Positions 55,597-64,000 of a DNA stretch of 64,000 nucleotides are shown here, one piece after another. The stretch is from assembly GCA_033558025.1 (NCBI GenBank), contig JAUCEF010000007.1, forward strand, positions 8,618,001 to 8,682,000. The letters run 5' to 3'. Each line of letters begins with the position of its first letter. The stretch's first letter is position 1. This stretch comes from Phytophthora sp. 'mugwort' (lineage: Eukaryota > Oomycota > Peronosporomycetes > Peronosporales > Peronosporaceae). The notes below the pieces were generated by a model. The model was not told the origin of the DNA. It did not search any database and was given only the letters and a program-made list of their open reading frames with translations. The position numbers and the translations under genes are program-made.

Positions 55597-56733
55597 CCGC
55601 TGGGGGCCCAAGGCCAGCAGTCGAGCTGTCGCTCTGGTCTTGAGCTTCGCAAACTCAAAACGGAGTCGACGTTCGACTCGAACATCCGTTTCACTGAAAC
55701 TAGCCCGAAGCGCATCAATGCAAGAGAGCTTGCGAGCTCCTTCCACCCAACTTTGGAACTGTCCATCGTCTTCCCAAGACGTGTCTCCTGACATGAGCAC
55801 GACTGGATAAGTCTGCATCGGTGGAACCGAGTCGTGCCGAGCTTGCACTTGCAGGCGCTCACGATTCTCGCGCTGAGTAGTCACTTGAGGAGTCAAGTAT
55901 CTCTCTGAGAGATTCTCGCGCGGCGAGCCCGTCGGGTGTTGCGGCCGCAGGCCCAATCACATACGTGTTAAGCAACTCCGGTGCTACTCGGCGAGCCACT
56001 TCGCTGGGATCGCGAGGCTCAAAGCCATAGTCACGACGTGACGGGGTAAACAATGGCCGAGCCATAGGTCGCCTCGAACGTGGGAGCTGCGGATCAGCCG
56101 CGAGCTGTTGCTCCTGGACTTCGTCAAAAGATTAGTGACGACACCAGATCCCCTGGGATCGTCTGTTTTCCCCCGCGAAGGTAGCGGAGGCGCATTGCGC
56201 ACGACTCATGGAGTCGAAAGCTCGAAAGGACTCGTAGCGCGCAGTTGGCGGCGCGGCCTCGACGAGCGGACAGGGCTACTACCCGTCATGGACTCAGTGT
56301 AGTCGACCTCGTCTTCGCCTTCCACAAGGTCGTCAAAGAGGACGTCTCGCGCGAAGCGTACGGGGGCACTGCCTCCAGCGATTTCGACGCCTCCACTCAT
56401 GGTCCTTTGACCGTATCGGCGCTTGTGTGCTGAGTGATACTCTCGCACCGACAGCCGCGAGGGTGCGGGTGGCGCACGGTCAGAGACTTCTCCCATACGG
56501 GGTGGCGAAGATAACAAAGGTGTCGGAGACACAGAGGGGCTTAGCCCGCGGCGAGGGCTGTTATAGAGGCGAACGAGGAGGTCAAAGACCAATTGGCTGT
56601 TGACATCTGATTGTGAACACTCGATGCGGAACAAACAATGAAACGCTCTTGGAGCGGAAGGTTCCGAGCCTTTTTCGATTGATACGATCAGACCCTCGTG
56701 GATACGGTGTGTCCACGGTTTGGTGGGGGAGAG
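55459..56733 (-). CDS. Antisense coding-like module of gypsy family 1, second copy
   Basis: The same three minus-strand frames as at 27916-29190 (complement of 56850-56206, 56065-55859 and 55956-55459), with the same frame changes. Being identical in both copies, the frame changes are older than the duplication or are sites of splicing or recoding. No domain recognised. Confidence 0.5.
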
Positions 56734-57128
56734 TGTAACGGGGTTACACGAAGGTAGCACGAGTGTAACCGTGCTACGTGTCACCTTGTAGTAAGTGGTA
56801 CTTGGTACCACTTGGATTAACAGGATTTCAGTACGTGGCCACAGGGCCACTGGATATGCATTTGACTAGGTTTAACTATGGTAGATAGTTAGAGTCATAC
56901 ATTTACACCACAGGCGGCGTTGCCGCAGATAAGCAAACAAATAACAGTTCAGTTTTAGCATTAAGAGAGTATTGCCCTAGGTTTAGGAATACTGACTCTT
57001 TGAGTCTCTAGTGGTATAACTAGATTGATCTGAGCCTCTGCGGAAACCTTAAGGTTAGGATAACCACAGCTAAGACTCGGGGGGTCATACATCTTCCTCC
57101 GACGCACTACGCTACCAGCCCCGCTGCA
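56734..57128 (+). repeat. 3' LTR of the second family 1 copy
   Basis: 395 bp with the same ends as 29191-29585; differs from it at only a few bases (for example GGCGTTGCCG against GGCTTTGCCG, and GCTACCAGCCCCG against GCTACGCAGCCCG). Confidence 0.9.
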
Positions 57129-57887
57129 CCGACTGCTGCCCGCCGAGATCGTTGGAGATCTCTCGGCCGGTTTGGCTCTCTTCCTCCTTGTCGGAAAAGA
57201 ACTGTAGAGGCCCTTGTCCGTGAGCGTGAGGGTTTCATACCCTTCATGGATCGGAGAACTGGAAGCAGATCGCCACTTACGGCTGACGTCCGAGGCTGCT
57301 GCTGCCTTAGCAGCCTTGACGCGGGCAGTTGCCTCAGCGAGCGTCAAGTTCTTGACCAGATAACGAGGTTTCTTTTTGTCCTCCTTGGGTGAGCGCGCGC
57401 TACCCTGACGCTCGGGCGTCTTCGCCGCGTCGCCATCGTCGCCTTTATGGCTAGACACCGGTGTACGGGACCCAAGCGAGTCCGACGGACTCGGGTCGCC
57501 GTCAGACCCCTTGACGAGCGGGATTTCGTTATCGCCCCAGAACATGGAGACTTGTCCGAGCCCTCCTCATAGTCCACGAGGAGCTCAGGGGCCTCCTCAG
57601 GTTGTTCAGCCTTTGCCGGACGGCTTAGAGCTCTTAGCCTGCTGCTTGGAAGCAACAAGCTTGGCAGGCGCACGGCTGTCAGACCGAGTCTTGGTGATGC
57701 TTGAGGCTGACGTGGAAGCCGAAGAAGAAGAAGAGCCCGCGGAAGTGCTCGAGCTCAAAAGGATATGAGCCGGCTCCGGAAGCCAAACCGCAGCGAAGTC
57801 GATGTAACACGACTTGGAGAGTGAAAGGCGGCGATTTATTTTCACTCGTCCGGGATGGTCGATAAACCGAACCTAAGTGGGGGTGGA
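57129..57887 (-). CDS. Antisense coding-like module of gypsy family 2 (unknown protein)
   Basis: Between the nested block and the 3' LTR the minus strand is coding-like: 57845-57606 (rich in Ser and Ala, ending in a Lys-rich AKLVASKQQAKSSKPSGK stretch), 57673-57580 in a second frame (EQPEEAPELLVDYEEGSDKS) and 57545-57129 in a third (MFWGDNEIPLVKGSDGD; KKPRYLVKNLTLAEATARVK; IHEGYETLTLTDKGLY). The last frame is the longest. Composition is that of a soluble, charged, partly disordered protein. No domain is recognised and it is not similar by eye to the family 1 module, although the position and direction are the same. Frame changes suggest decay. Confidence 0.45.
57875..57887 (+). promoter_or_regulatory. 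Polypurine tract of gypsy family 2
   Basis: AAGTGGGGGTGGA abuts the LTR at 57888, mirroring the family 1 tract in position. Confidence 0.6.
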
Positions 57888-58253
57888 TGTAACAGGTTTA
57901 CATGAAAAGTGCCAAGCCACTCTTCAGAGCAGGTGTACCCAAGTACACTAAGTGATGTAGCTAAACAGGACCATGACGTCGACGTTAATGACGTCACCGA
58001 TAGGTACCACAGATATGGTACAAAGACTTCAGAGCCACTCAATAGGATAACACCTAGGGAACTTTATAGGTGACTAATAGTTAGTATGTAGACGCATTAA
58101 AAGGGTCACCTATAAATATATTCAGTCTGAATTCTACCTAATTTTGGTAACTGTCCCACATTCCAGGGACTAGTGAACTGCCGTTCACTAAGAGTTTGTA
58201 CACTCTCCGGAAGTCACACTTCCTGTGCGCAAGGTGTTGTATGCCCCGTCGCA
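57888..58253 (+). repeat. 3' LTR of gypsy family 2
   Basis: About 366 bp, begins TGTAACAGGTTTACA and ends GCCCCGTCGCA. It aligns along its length with 44141-44495 but with many differences. Confidence 0.8.
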
Positions 58254-58765
58254 AATATACTACAGGCTGCACTTACATTAGCTAAGTTAGGGCTTCAGAG
58301 GAGACGAGTGAAGAAGCAACTGACCGCTGTCGATCCGGCGACGGCTCTAGTCGATCTCACACAAGTTAGCTAAGCCACACGAGCAGTAGTGAAGAAGTAG
58401 GGGACCTAAGTACGCGCAATTGCACCCGAGATATCGGTAAGTCGAGGAGACCGTGTATTGTGTATGTCCAGGGGTACGCTAATGACGCAGGGTGGACCTC
58501 ATGTGCAGTCGAGTGGTCGCTCTGTGGACAGGGTGTCCTCGTGCGTGTTGCGTGTGGGAATGTCGGCTGTCCGTTGCCCCCGGAGACCACGCTACCGGCG
58601 ATACGAGGTCCTCGCTCGATGCGGGTTGGCGGTTGACACGTGATGGATTGCTTACAATAGCTGAATTGTTCCATGGTTAACAAACATTTCTTACTATTGG
58701 CTCGCAGATGAGCTTCAAAAAAAAATCGTATACTACTACTAGTATGTAGAGTTGTACAACAACGG
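58254..58765. other. Spacer, no gene recognised
   Basis: About 510 bp between the gypsy LTR and the 3' end of catalase-peroxidase 2. Short open frames without motifs only. Confidence 0.5.
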
Positions 58766-58808
58766 TTTAGTAGCCTTCGGCATTGAGTTTAGTAGCCTTC
58801 GGCATTGA
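58766..58808. repeat. 22-bp tandem duplication at the end of catalase-peroxidase 2
   Basis: TTTAGTAGCCTTCGGCATTGA occurs at 58766 and again at 58788. Read on the minus strand, the last codons and stop of the gene are repeated once just downstream of the stop. Confidence 0.9.
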
Positions 58809-60861
58809 AGTGGTCGGCCATCATGACCTTGCTCCACGCCTTCGTGAACACCTTCTTGAAGGCGAACTCATCTGCGGCGAATTTTTCCACCGAGGCCTTC
58901 AGCTCGGGGGCGTCCAGCAGCGCCAGGTCTGTATCCAACATGTAGATCTCCTTGTCGCCCGCCTTGAACTCTTTCGCAGATGCAGACTCCCACTTCTCGT
59001 TCAGGAGAACCTTGAAGTATTCATTGGATAACTTGGCCGAATTGCTGCTGTATGAGCCGCTATAGCCTAGCGCTTTCTGCTGAGCGGTACTGCGCGGGCG
59101 ACCAGCAAGAGCTACAGCCTCTTCCGGCGATACACCCAGGATCTTGATGTTGTCGCGCACAGCGGTCACCGTCGAGTTGTAGTACTCACGCGGGGCCAAA
59201 ATGTCGGCACCGTTGCCGTTCTCAGCGTCCGTTCGTCCACCAAGGAAGTCGATCTTCACACCGCCTGCGCCCTCAAGAGCCACCTGACCCGCAAGAACGA
59301 TAAGGTCGGCGGTCGACAGTGTCGAGTACTTCTTTTTAATGGGCTCAAGCGCAGCGATGATCTTGTCAACACCAGTGTTCACCGGCCAGTCCTTCTGCGG
59401 CGCGAAGCGAATCTTGGCACCGTTGCAGCCCCCTGCGTAGTCCGTAATACGGAACGTCGAGGCACATTGCCATGCAGCGTGCACGAACAGAGCGCCATTG
59501 TACGGCTTACCATCAGTGTTCGAATCGCTCACTAGACCTTTCACTGACTTCTTCAAAAGTTTACGAACATCCGCGCGAACAGCGTTAAAGTCCGGTAGCG
59601 TCTTCGGCGGTGAGGGCAGCGGGTTCTGGAACGGCTGCGCAGGAGGGATATCATTACCACGACAGCGAGCAGCCGGGCCCATGTCACGCGACACCAACTT
59701 GTACCAGGCGTGCGAGAACGCTTCATCCAGGGCTGCCTGGTCAGCGGCGAACTCTTTCGCAATTTTGAGGTAGCTGTCATCGTGCAGCAGCGCGATGTCG
59801 GCCGTCAGCATGCGCACAGGCGGGTTCGTGTCGGGCACCGGGCGCCACTGTACGTGGCCACCCGGACCATCAAACTTCTCCCACTCCAAGCTGGTAAGGC
59901 CCTTAAAGTAGCCGTTGCCCCACTTCGTGGGTGTGAACGTCCACGACCCCTCGAAGCCGCTGGTGAAGGTGTTGTTGCCCTTCCCCTTCATATCGCCTTC
60001 ACCGCAGGTTCCCGGCCACGGGTTCTCCGGGTCCTCCAACGGAGAGGGGCCAGCACCCGTCGGGCACGCGCCGTGCGTCTTACCGAAAGCATGACCACCT
60101 CCGATCAGGGCCACAGTCTCGCGGTCATCCATACCCATGCGTTTGAATGTGTCGCGCACGTCGGCCACTGATCCAACCGGGTCAGGCTTGCCCATCGGTC
60201 CTTCCGGGTTCACGTAGATCAAGCCCATGGTTGTGGGACCAAGCGGTTCCTTGCACTGACCGTCCACCTCACACGGGGCCACACTCTCCTGCTGGGGAGT
60301 CGGTCCCAGTTGCAGGCTGCTCGTGCCGTCGACGTCGTCGCGGCGACCACCACAAAAGCCCAGCACGGGGCCACCCATGCTCTTGATGGCAACGTCGCCC
60401 GATAGCACAATAAGGTCGCCCCACGATAGCGCGTCGCCGAACTTTTCCTTGATGGGGTTCAACAGCTTCAGGGCCTTGTCCAGGTTGGTGTTGTCGGCCC
60501 AGCTGTGCTCCGGATTAAAGCGGATGCGGCCACCGTCGCAGCCACCGCGGCCATCAGCACGACGGTACGAGCCATTGCAATGCCAGGCCAGGCGGATGAA
60601 AAGGCCGCCGTAGTGACCGAAATCGGCGGGCCAGAAGTCCTGAGAATCCGTCATCAGCTTCTCGAGCTCCGCCTTCACGAGGTCGTAGTCGATCACCTCG
60701 CAGCTCTTGGGGTCGTACAGCTCGCTCGAAATCCGGCGGTCCTGCTCCTTGACAGAGGCGACCTTGTCGTAACCGAAGGGGCAGCTACCCGATCGGCCGG
60801 CGTCAATACCAGCGGAAAGACTTGCAAGGGCAGCGACGAAAGCTGCGAGACGGACGTTCAT
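58789..60861 (-). CDS. katG: Secreted catalase-peroxidase (KatG type), copy 2
   Basis: One exon, 690 residues, ATG at 60861 and TAA at 58791-58789. A signal peptide is present (MNVRLAAFVAALASLSAGIDA). The haem domain keeps RLAWHCNGSYR, GGGHAFGKTHG, LIYVNPEGP and RMGMDD, so the active site and Met-Tyr-Trp adduct are complete as in copy 1; the C-terminal domain is also present. From residue about 65 to six residues before the end it differs from copy 1 by only about two residues (Lys for Thr in HAWYKLVSRD, Ser for Asn in SYSSNSAKL), while the signal peptide, the next 40 residues and the last residues (FNAEGY against FKDDSY) are clearly different. It faces copy 1 across the retrotransposon block. 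Likely a functional extracellular peroxide-removing enzyme. Confidence 0.95.
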   Translation of the reverse strand: MNVRLAAFVAALASLSAGIDAGRSGSCPFGYDKVASVKEQDRRISSELYDPKSCEVIDYDLVKAELEKLMTDSQDFWPADFGHYGGLFIRLAWHCNGSYRRADGRGGCDGGRIRFNPEHSWADNTNLDKALKLLNPIKEKFGDALSWGDLIVLSGDVAIKSMGGPVLGFCGGRRDDVDGTSSLQLGPTPQQESVAPCEVDGQCKEPLGPTTMGLIYVNPEGPMGKPDPVGSVADVRDTFKRMGMDDRETVALIGGGHAFGKTHGACPTGAGPSPLEDPENPWPGTCGEGDMKGKGNNTFTSGFEGSWTFTPTKWGNGYFKGLTSLEWEKFDGPGGHVQWRPVPDTNPPVRMLTADIALLHDDSYLKIAKEFAADQAALDEAFSHAWYKLVSRDMGPAARCRGNDIPPAQPFQNPLPSPPKTLPDFNAVRADVRKLLKKSVKGLVSDSNTDGKPYNGALFVHAAWQCASTFRITDYAGGCNGAKIRFAPQKDWPVNTGVDKIIAALEPIKKKYSTLSTADLIVLAGQVALEGAGGVKIDFLGGRTDAENGNGADILAPREYYNSTVTAVRDNIKILGVSPEEAVALAGRPRSTAQQKALGYSGSYSSNSAKLSNEYFKVLLNEKWESASAKEFKAGDKEIYMLDTDLALLDAPELKASVEKFAADEFAFKKVFTKAWSKVMMADHFNAEGY

Positions 60862-61038
60862 CTTTGGTGTTGGAGTGACTTGCGACCGCCGAGGTGAATC
60901 AAATTGTGAGAGAACCGTGTACAGCGGACACGGATGAATAGGAGAGGACCTCGCCTCCTCTGAGACGTTTACCGCCCGATCTTGTAGATACAAATGTTTT
61001 ACATGTACGGTTAAGCTGATTACATGGATAGTAGTCAA

Positions 61039-63186
61039 TTCTCGGTTACGGACGCTCTATGGTCATTGAACCATCGGCTAAACAAGAACATGCGTTCGGG
61101 AGCCCAGCCTGGACCTTTGATCCTGGACTCCAGCAAGATTTGGCACGGACCGACGGAACGCGCCGAGATAGCGGCTACATCGAGCTAAAAATGAAAACAC
61201 ATGATTATGAATCGTCAAAATGCGCAATTTGCGCGCAAATTGTGAACGAAGGTTGCCACATGTGCTACACTTTGGTCAGGCGCAGCACATGTAGCAACCC
61301 TCGTTCGCTTGTTGTACCCACACAGTAACCATTTACACTAAATGTATGACCCCAAGTCCGTTTTGACCGGTCCTTTCCAAGGTATCCCTATTCTTATCGT
61401 AACATGTGAAAATTGCAACTATATAGAAGGTTGTGCTCGCGCAAGCATTTCTGGTAGTAGCAATGCTACGTGCGCTCGTCTACATGTATTAATTACGGCG
61501 GTTATCCAGTCGTGTTTCTACATGACAAGCGAAACAGCCGAGGTACTAAAAAACTTTGTTTTTCAATACAGTAATAGTACTTAGAAAGTATGCAATGTAA
61601 AATTAAGAGGGAGGATCAAAATTCACCTGATTCGCTCAACCCTGGCGGTTCGCAAACTTCGCCTCCGTTTGATAACAGCACTCTTAGGTCCAGGGTTAAC
61701 ACAATGTGCTCCGCACACGGATGTTAGACCACAGGCTTTGGGCAGCCATGGACCCGACAATGTTTACACCCCCTCCTTCAAAACTGGCTGTTGATTTCCC
61801 GCTTCTGCATGCGTGTGTTTCGTCAAGTGCTATGTCTGTCCCATCATGATCGCGCGTGCATCATTTTGAACAGTGAAGAATAATACTGATGTAAACCGAG
61901 AAAATTCTAATCTGCGTCGTCCGCTTGCCAAGGAATTGATAACTAATCACAACTTCTTCTTATGGTATTTTTTAGGCAACCGTATTTGCAAGCAGTAGTA
62001 CGGTTGTGATCCGTTCAAATCCAAACTGATACCTTGCTTTTTAATTTCTCGCGACGGGGCTGCCAAGACCTGACGGCGTCAGCGCCGCAAGCATCCGTGA
62101 GCGCTGTGACACTCCGGAAGATTTCATGAAGCGTGGAGGTCTGTATTTTTAGTTATGAATTGTGGATGCACTCAGCGTGAGTTTTGATGGCGGAGCAAAT
62201 AACACATCGGTCTGCTCAGCCCCGATAACAACAATGGAGTGGGCGCGCGGCCTGTTTTGATGGTGACATACATATACAGTGGTGGCCGACATTAGCAAGA
62301 CTCGCCTAAATATATAGATAACCTATTAAACATTTATTAAAACCCAGAGACAACGAGAAGTGCAAGCATATTGCAGATGGCCGTAGCTCGGAGTGACGCG
62401 ATAAAAATAGTGGTAATAAACTAATTATACCTGGGATAGGGACATTCAATGACGACGCTGAATACCTGCAAGATGCATCGCTTTCCCGACATTGGTGCTA
62501 ATGTACTCGATTTGTCTGATCGCGACGATGCGGCACTTGATAAGCACTGAGCAGAGCTTGAATGCAGAGCTTCTTGGAATCATCAGCACAACGGGGTATG
62601 AGGAAAGCCATTTGCGCCTTCGTGAAAATCATTTGATACTTCGACGCTCGAGCCCCAAAGGCGCCGTTCGTATACTTTTGGAGTGGACGAGGAAGCAGCC
62701 CGAAGCTTTTTCTTGTTTTCGCGATTGTTACGTGGCCCGTCGGTAGCGGGCTGCCATCCGCGCTCTAGTCAACCGGGGGTATAACGAGGTATGTTTCTCC
62801 ACCGCGTTCTTCAAATCTACATAGAGCACCATATATACGATACGAACGCTGCCATCTCGTCCGTCTTTCAGCTAACAAAAAATACATTACACTTTAAGGC
62901 TAGTAAGCAACTACTTAGCTACTCTACTTGCTATTTGGGATCGATTTGGGTCATGTGGACCCAAACATTGGGTACGACGTGTCCAATTGGTGTTCAAAAA
63001 AGGTCAATTTTCTCGAAAGTGGGTACCTGAAAGACCCATTTTAGTGTCCAGGAGGAAACTGGTGGACGTCCAGAGACGTCTCTGGGCCGAGTTGGACATT
63101 TGCAGGACCATTCCGATGGGGTCTATACAAAAACCAAGTATAACCCGATGAACCAGGTGGTGATGAGCCACCTACTTCTAGTGAAC
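61039..63186. other. Long region without recognised genes; contains a hairpin
   Basis: About 2.1 kb upstream of catalase-peroxidase 2. It must hold that gene's promoter. Open frames at 61059-61328, 61342-61584, 62492-62746 and 62791-63030 have no protein-like features. The inverted repeat at 61244-61306 is listed apart. Confidence 0.4.
61244..61306. repeat. Inverted repeat (23-bp arms, 17-bp loop)
   Basis: GAACGAAGGTTGCCACATG.. at 61244-61266 pairs with ..CATGTAGCAACCCTCGTTC at 61284-61306 with two mismatches. It could fold into a stem-loop or be the remnant of a palindromic mobile element. Confidence 0.75.
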
Positions 63187-63262
63187 TCAGATAGCTCGGC
63201 TGGTTAGGCATCCAGTGTCGGACTGAAGCGGCCAGGGTTCAATCCCCGGGCCGACCAGCACC
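63187..63262 (+). repeat. tRNA-derived SINE head
   Basis: TAGCTCGGCTGG at 63192-63203 is an A-box and GGTTCAATCCC at 63236-63246 a B-box of an RNA polymerase III promoter, with tRNA-like spacing and a final GACCAGCA. The 5' acceptor arm that would pair with GGCCGAC is missing, so it is not a tRNA gene. The DNA after it, to about 63700, may be the SINE body. Confidence 0.55.
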
Positions 63263-64000
63263 TTTCGGACGATGGTTCGGGTTTGGCCGCGAAGGTTGGG
63301 ATATCTGGGCTTGTGACTGGACTGGTGGACTTGGGGGCTACTGGGCGCATTCTCATGGGCTGTAGGCCTGGAAGCACGGTTAGTCCCGGTAGTTCTTGAG
63401 ACTGCTTGACCGGGCACTTCAGTAGGAGAGATGCGGGTCATGGTTTAAAGGGGCAAAGCCTCCCAGTCGTCGTCTCATGCGCTTGTAAGCCTGGTAATAC
63501 GCGCGGCTCGGGAGTGTGGCGCCGATCTAGACCTCGATCCAAAGAGTAGTCCAGTGATGTCGTGCATGGCATAGCGCACGTAAGCGCCTGTAGCGTGTCG
63601 CGTTCTTTACCCGCCTGTCCGCCAACATGGGGCCCCGCCTGGGTTCAAAATCCACACCGCCTTCGGGTAAAGCAGACATTAGGCAACGCCCGCTAAGCGA
63701 TTGGCAAATGGAGCCGGGAGCTTGGCGTATGGGCGTGAAAGTGGTGGAGACTGAAGCCAGTAATGGCCGAGCACGCCGGCGGCTCGTCCGTCTTTCAGAA
63801 ATCATGACGATGCTACCTACAGTCATGTATACTCGGTAACTAAATAACCTAGGTGGCCACCATTCCGTCCCCTTCTGGGTATGTATCCTGGTGCTTCGCA
63901 ATACTCAGTTCACGCGCTAGTACTGACCGTGTCTTACAGTAGATCTCCTACATTTTTGCCCATTGGTTCTAGTGTACGTTTCTTGGAATAAATGGCATTT
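63263..64000. other. No gene recognised
   Basis: Sequence after the SINE head; a second B-box-like GGTTCAAAATCC near 63643 could belong to another SINE unit. Open frames at 63527-63901 (minus) and 63627-63839 (plus) have no motif. Confidence 0.35.

Larger units (their letters stand above)
53853..57128 (+). mobile_element. Right half of gypsy family 1, direct copy
   Basis: Almost identical to 26310-29585: integrase (53970-54513), integrase C-terminal domain (54790-55035), chromodomain frame (55039-55596), antisense module (complement 56730-55459), polypurine tract (56721-56733) and 3' LTR (56734-57128). The 2-bp insertion that breaks the integrase end in the first copy is absent here (GCGTAC at 54922). 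The next bases (from 57129) belong to family 2. Confidence 0.85.
44141..58253 (+). mobile_element. Ty3/gypsy retrotransposon family 2 carrying a rearranged family 1 copy
   Basis: LTR-like ends at 44141-44495 and 57888-58253 belong to one family; gag, protease, reverse transcriptase, RNase H and integrase of this family lie at 44.6-49.75 kb, and its antisense module and polypurine tract at 57129-57887. Between about 50140 and 57128 lies family 1 sequence. Flanking 5-mers (GTCTC left, AATAT right) do not match and the two LTRs differ clearly (roughly one base in ten by eye), so the outer ends may stem from two insertions joined by recombination. Confidence 0.65.

Noticed and set aside
44136..58258. 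Treating the outer family 2 LTRs as one clean insertion
   Set aside because: The flanking 5-mers differ and the LTRs are too diverged to say so with confidence.
63187..63262. A genuine tRNA gene
   Set aside because: No acceptor stem can be formed with the 5' side, so a SINE head is more likely.

Overview
The window looks like a gene-poor, repeat-rich stretch of an oomycete genome, most likely a Phytophthora-like species. This rests on three things: short GT-AG introns of about 58-80 bp, the gene types present (PDR-type ABC transporter, secreted catalase-peroxidases), and the transposon families. I judged relatedness by reading protein motifs only; no database search was run.

Left part (1-21.5 kb). 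The 3' end of an ABCG/PDR transporter (2-652) is followed by a two-exon gene with a basic coiled-coil N-terminus (2035-3205). Decayed DNA transposons come next: a Crypton-like tyrosine recombinase (about 3.8-5.5 kb), a DDE element with long inverted repeats (7838-9359), a MULE transposase (9.9-11.8 kb), a Tc1/mariner-superfamily element with TA flanks (14023-15595) and a pogo/Tc5-like element with 21-bp inverted repeats and TA flanks (15925-17854). The best ordinary gene is a five-exon organellar methionyl-tRNA synthetase on the minus strand (21504-19492).

Middle (21.9-43.6 kb). A chromodomain Ty3/gypsy element (21949-29585, 5-bp duplication CTTCT, here family 1) sits in the sixth codon of a piggyBac-like transposase gene whose remainder runs to 31712. 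A catalase-peroxidase gene follows (33298-35361, +), then fragments of Ty1/copia gag, a FAR1/MULE transposase, a possible LINE and a zinc-finger protein.

Right part (44.1-64 kb). A second gypsy family (LTRs at 44141 and 57888, family 2) surrounds a rearranged copy of family 1. The left half of that copy (50.14-53.85 kb) is inverted and the right half (53.85-57.13 kb) is not. Beyond it lies a second catalase-peroxidase on the minus strand (60861-58789), and the last 3 kb hold a tRNA-derived SINE head and no convincing genes.

The points of most interest are four. Both gypsy families have a long antisense coding-like module between pol and the 3' LTR. The two catalase-peroxidases share an almost identical core of about 1.86 kb with abrupt edges inside the coding sequence, as expected from gene conversion. 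The family 1 copies share a dead reverse-transcriptase motif and an inverted-half architecture, which suggests copying at the DNA level. The gypsy insertion in the piggyBac gene preserves an exact record of the target site.
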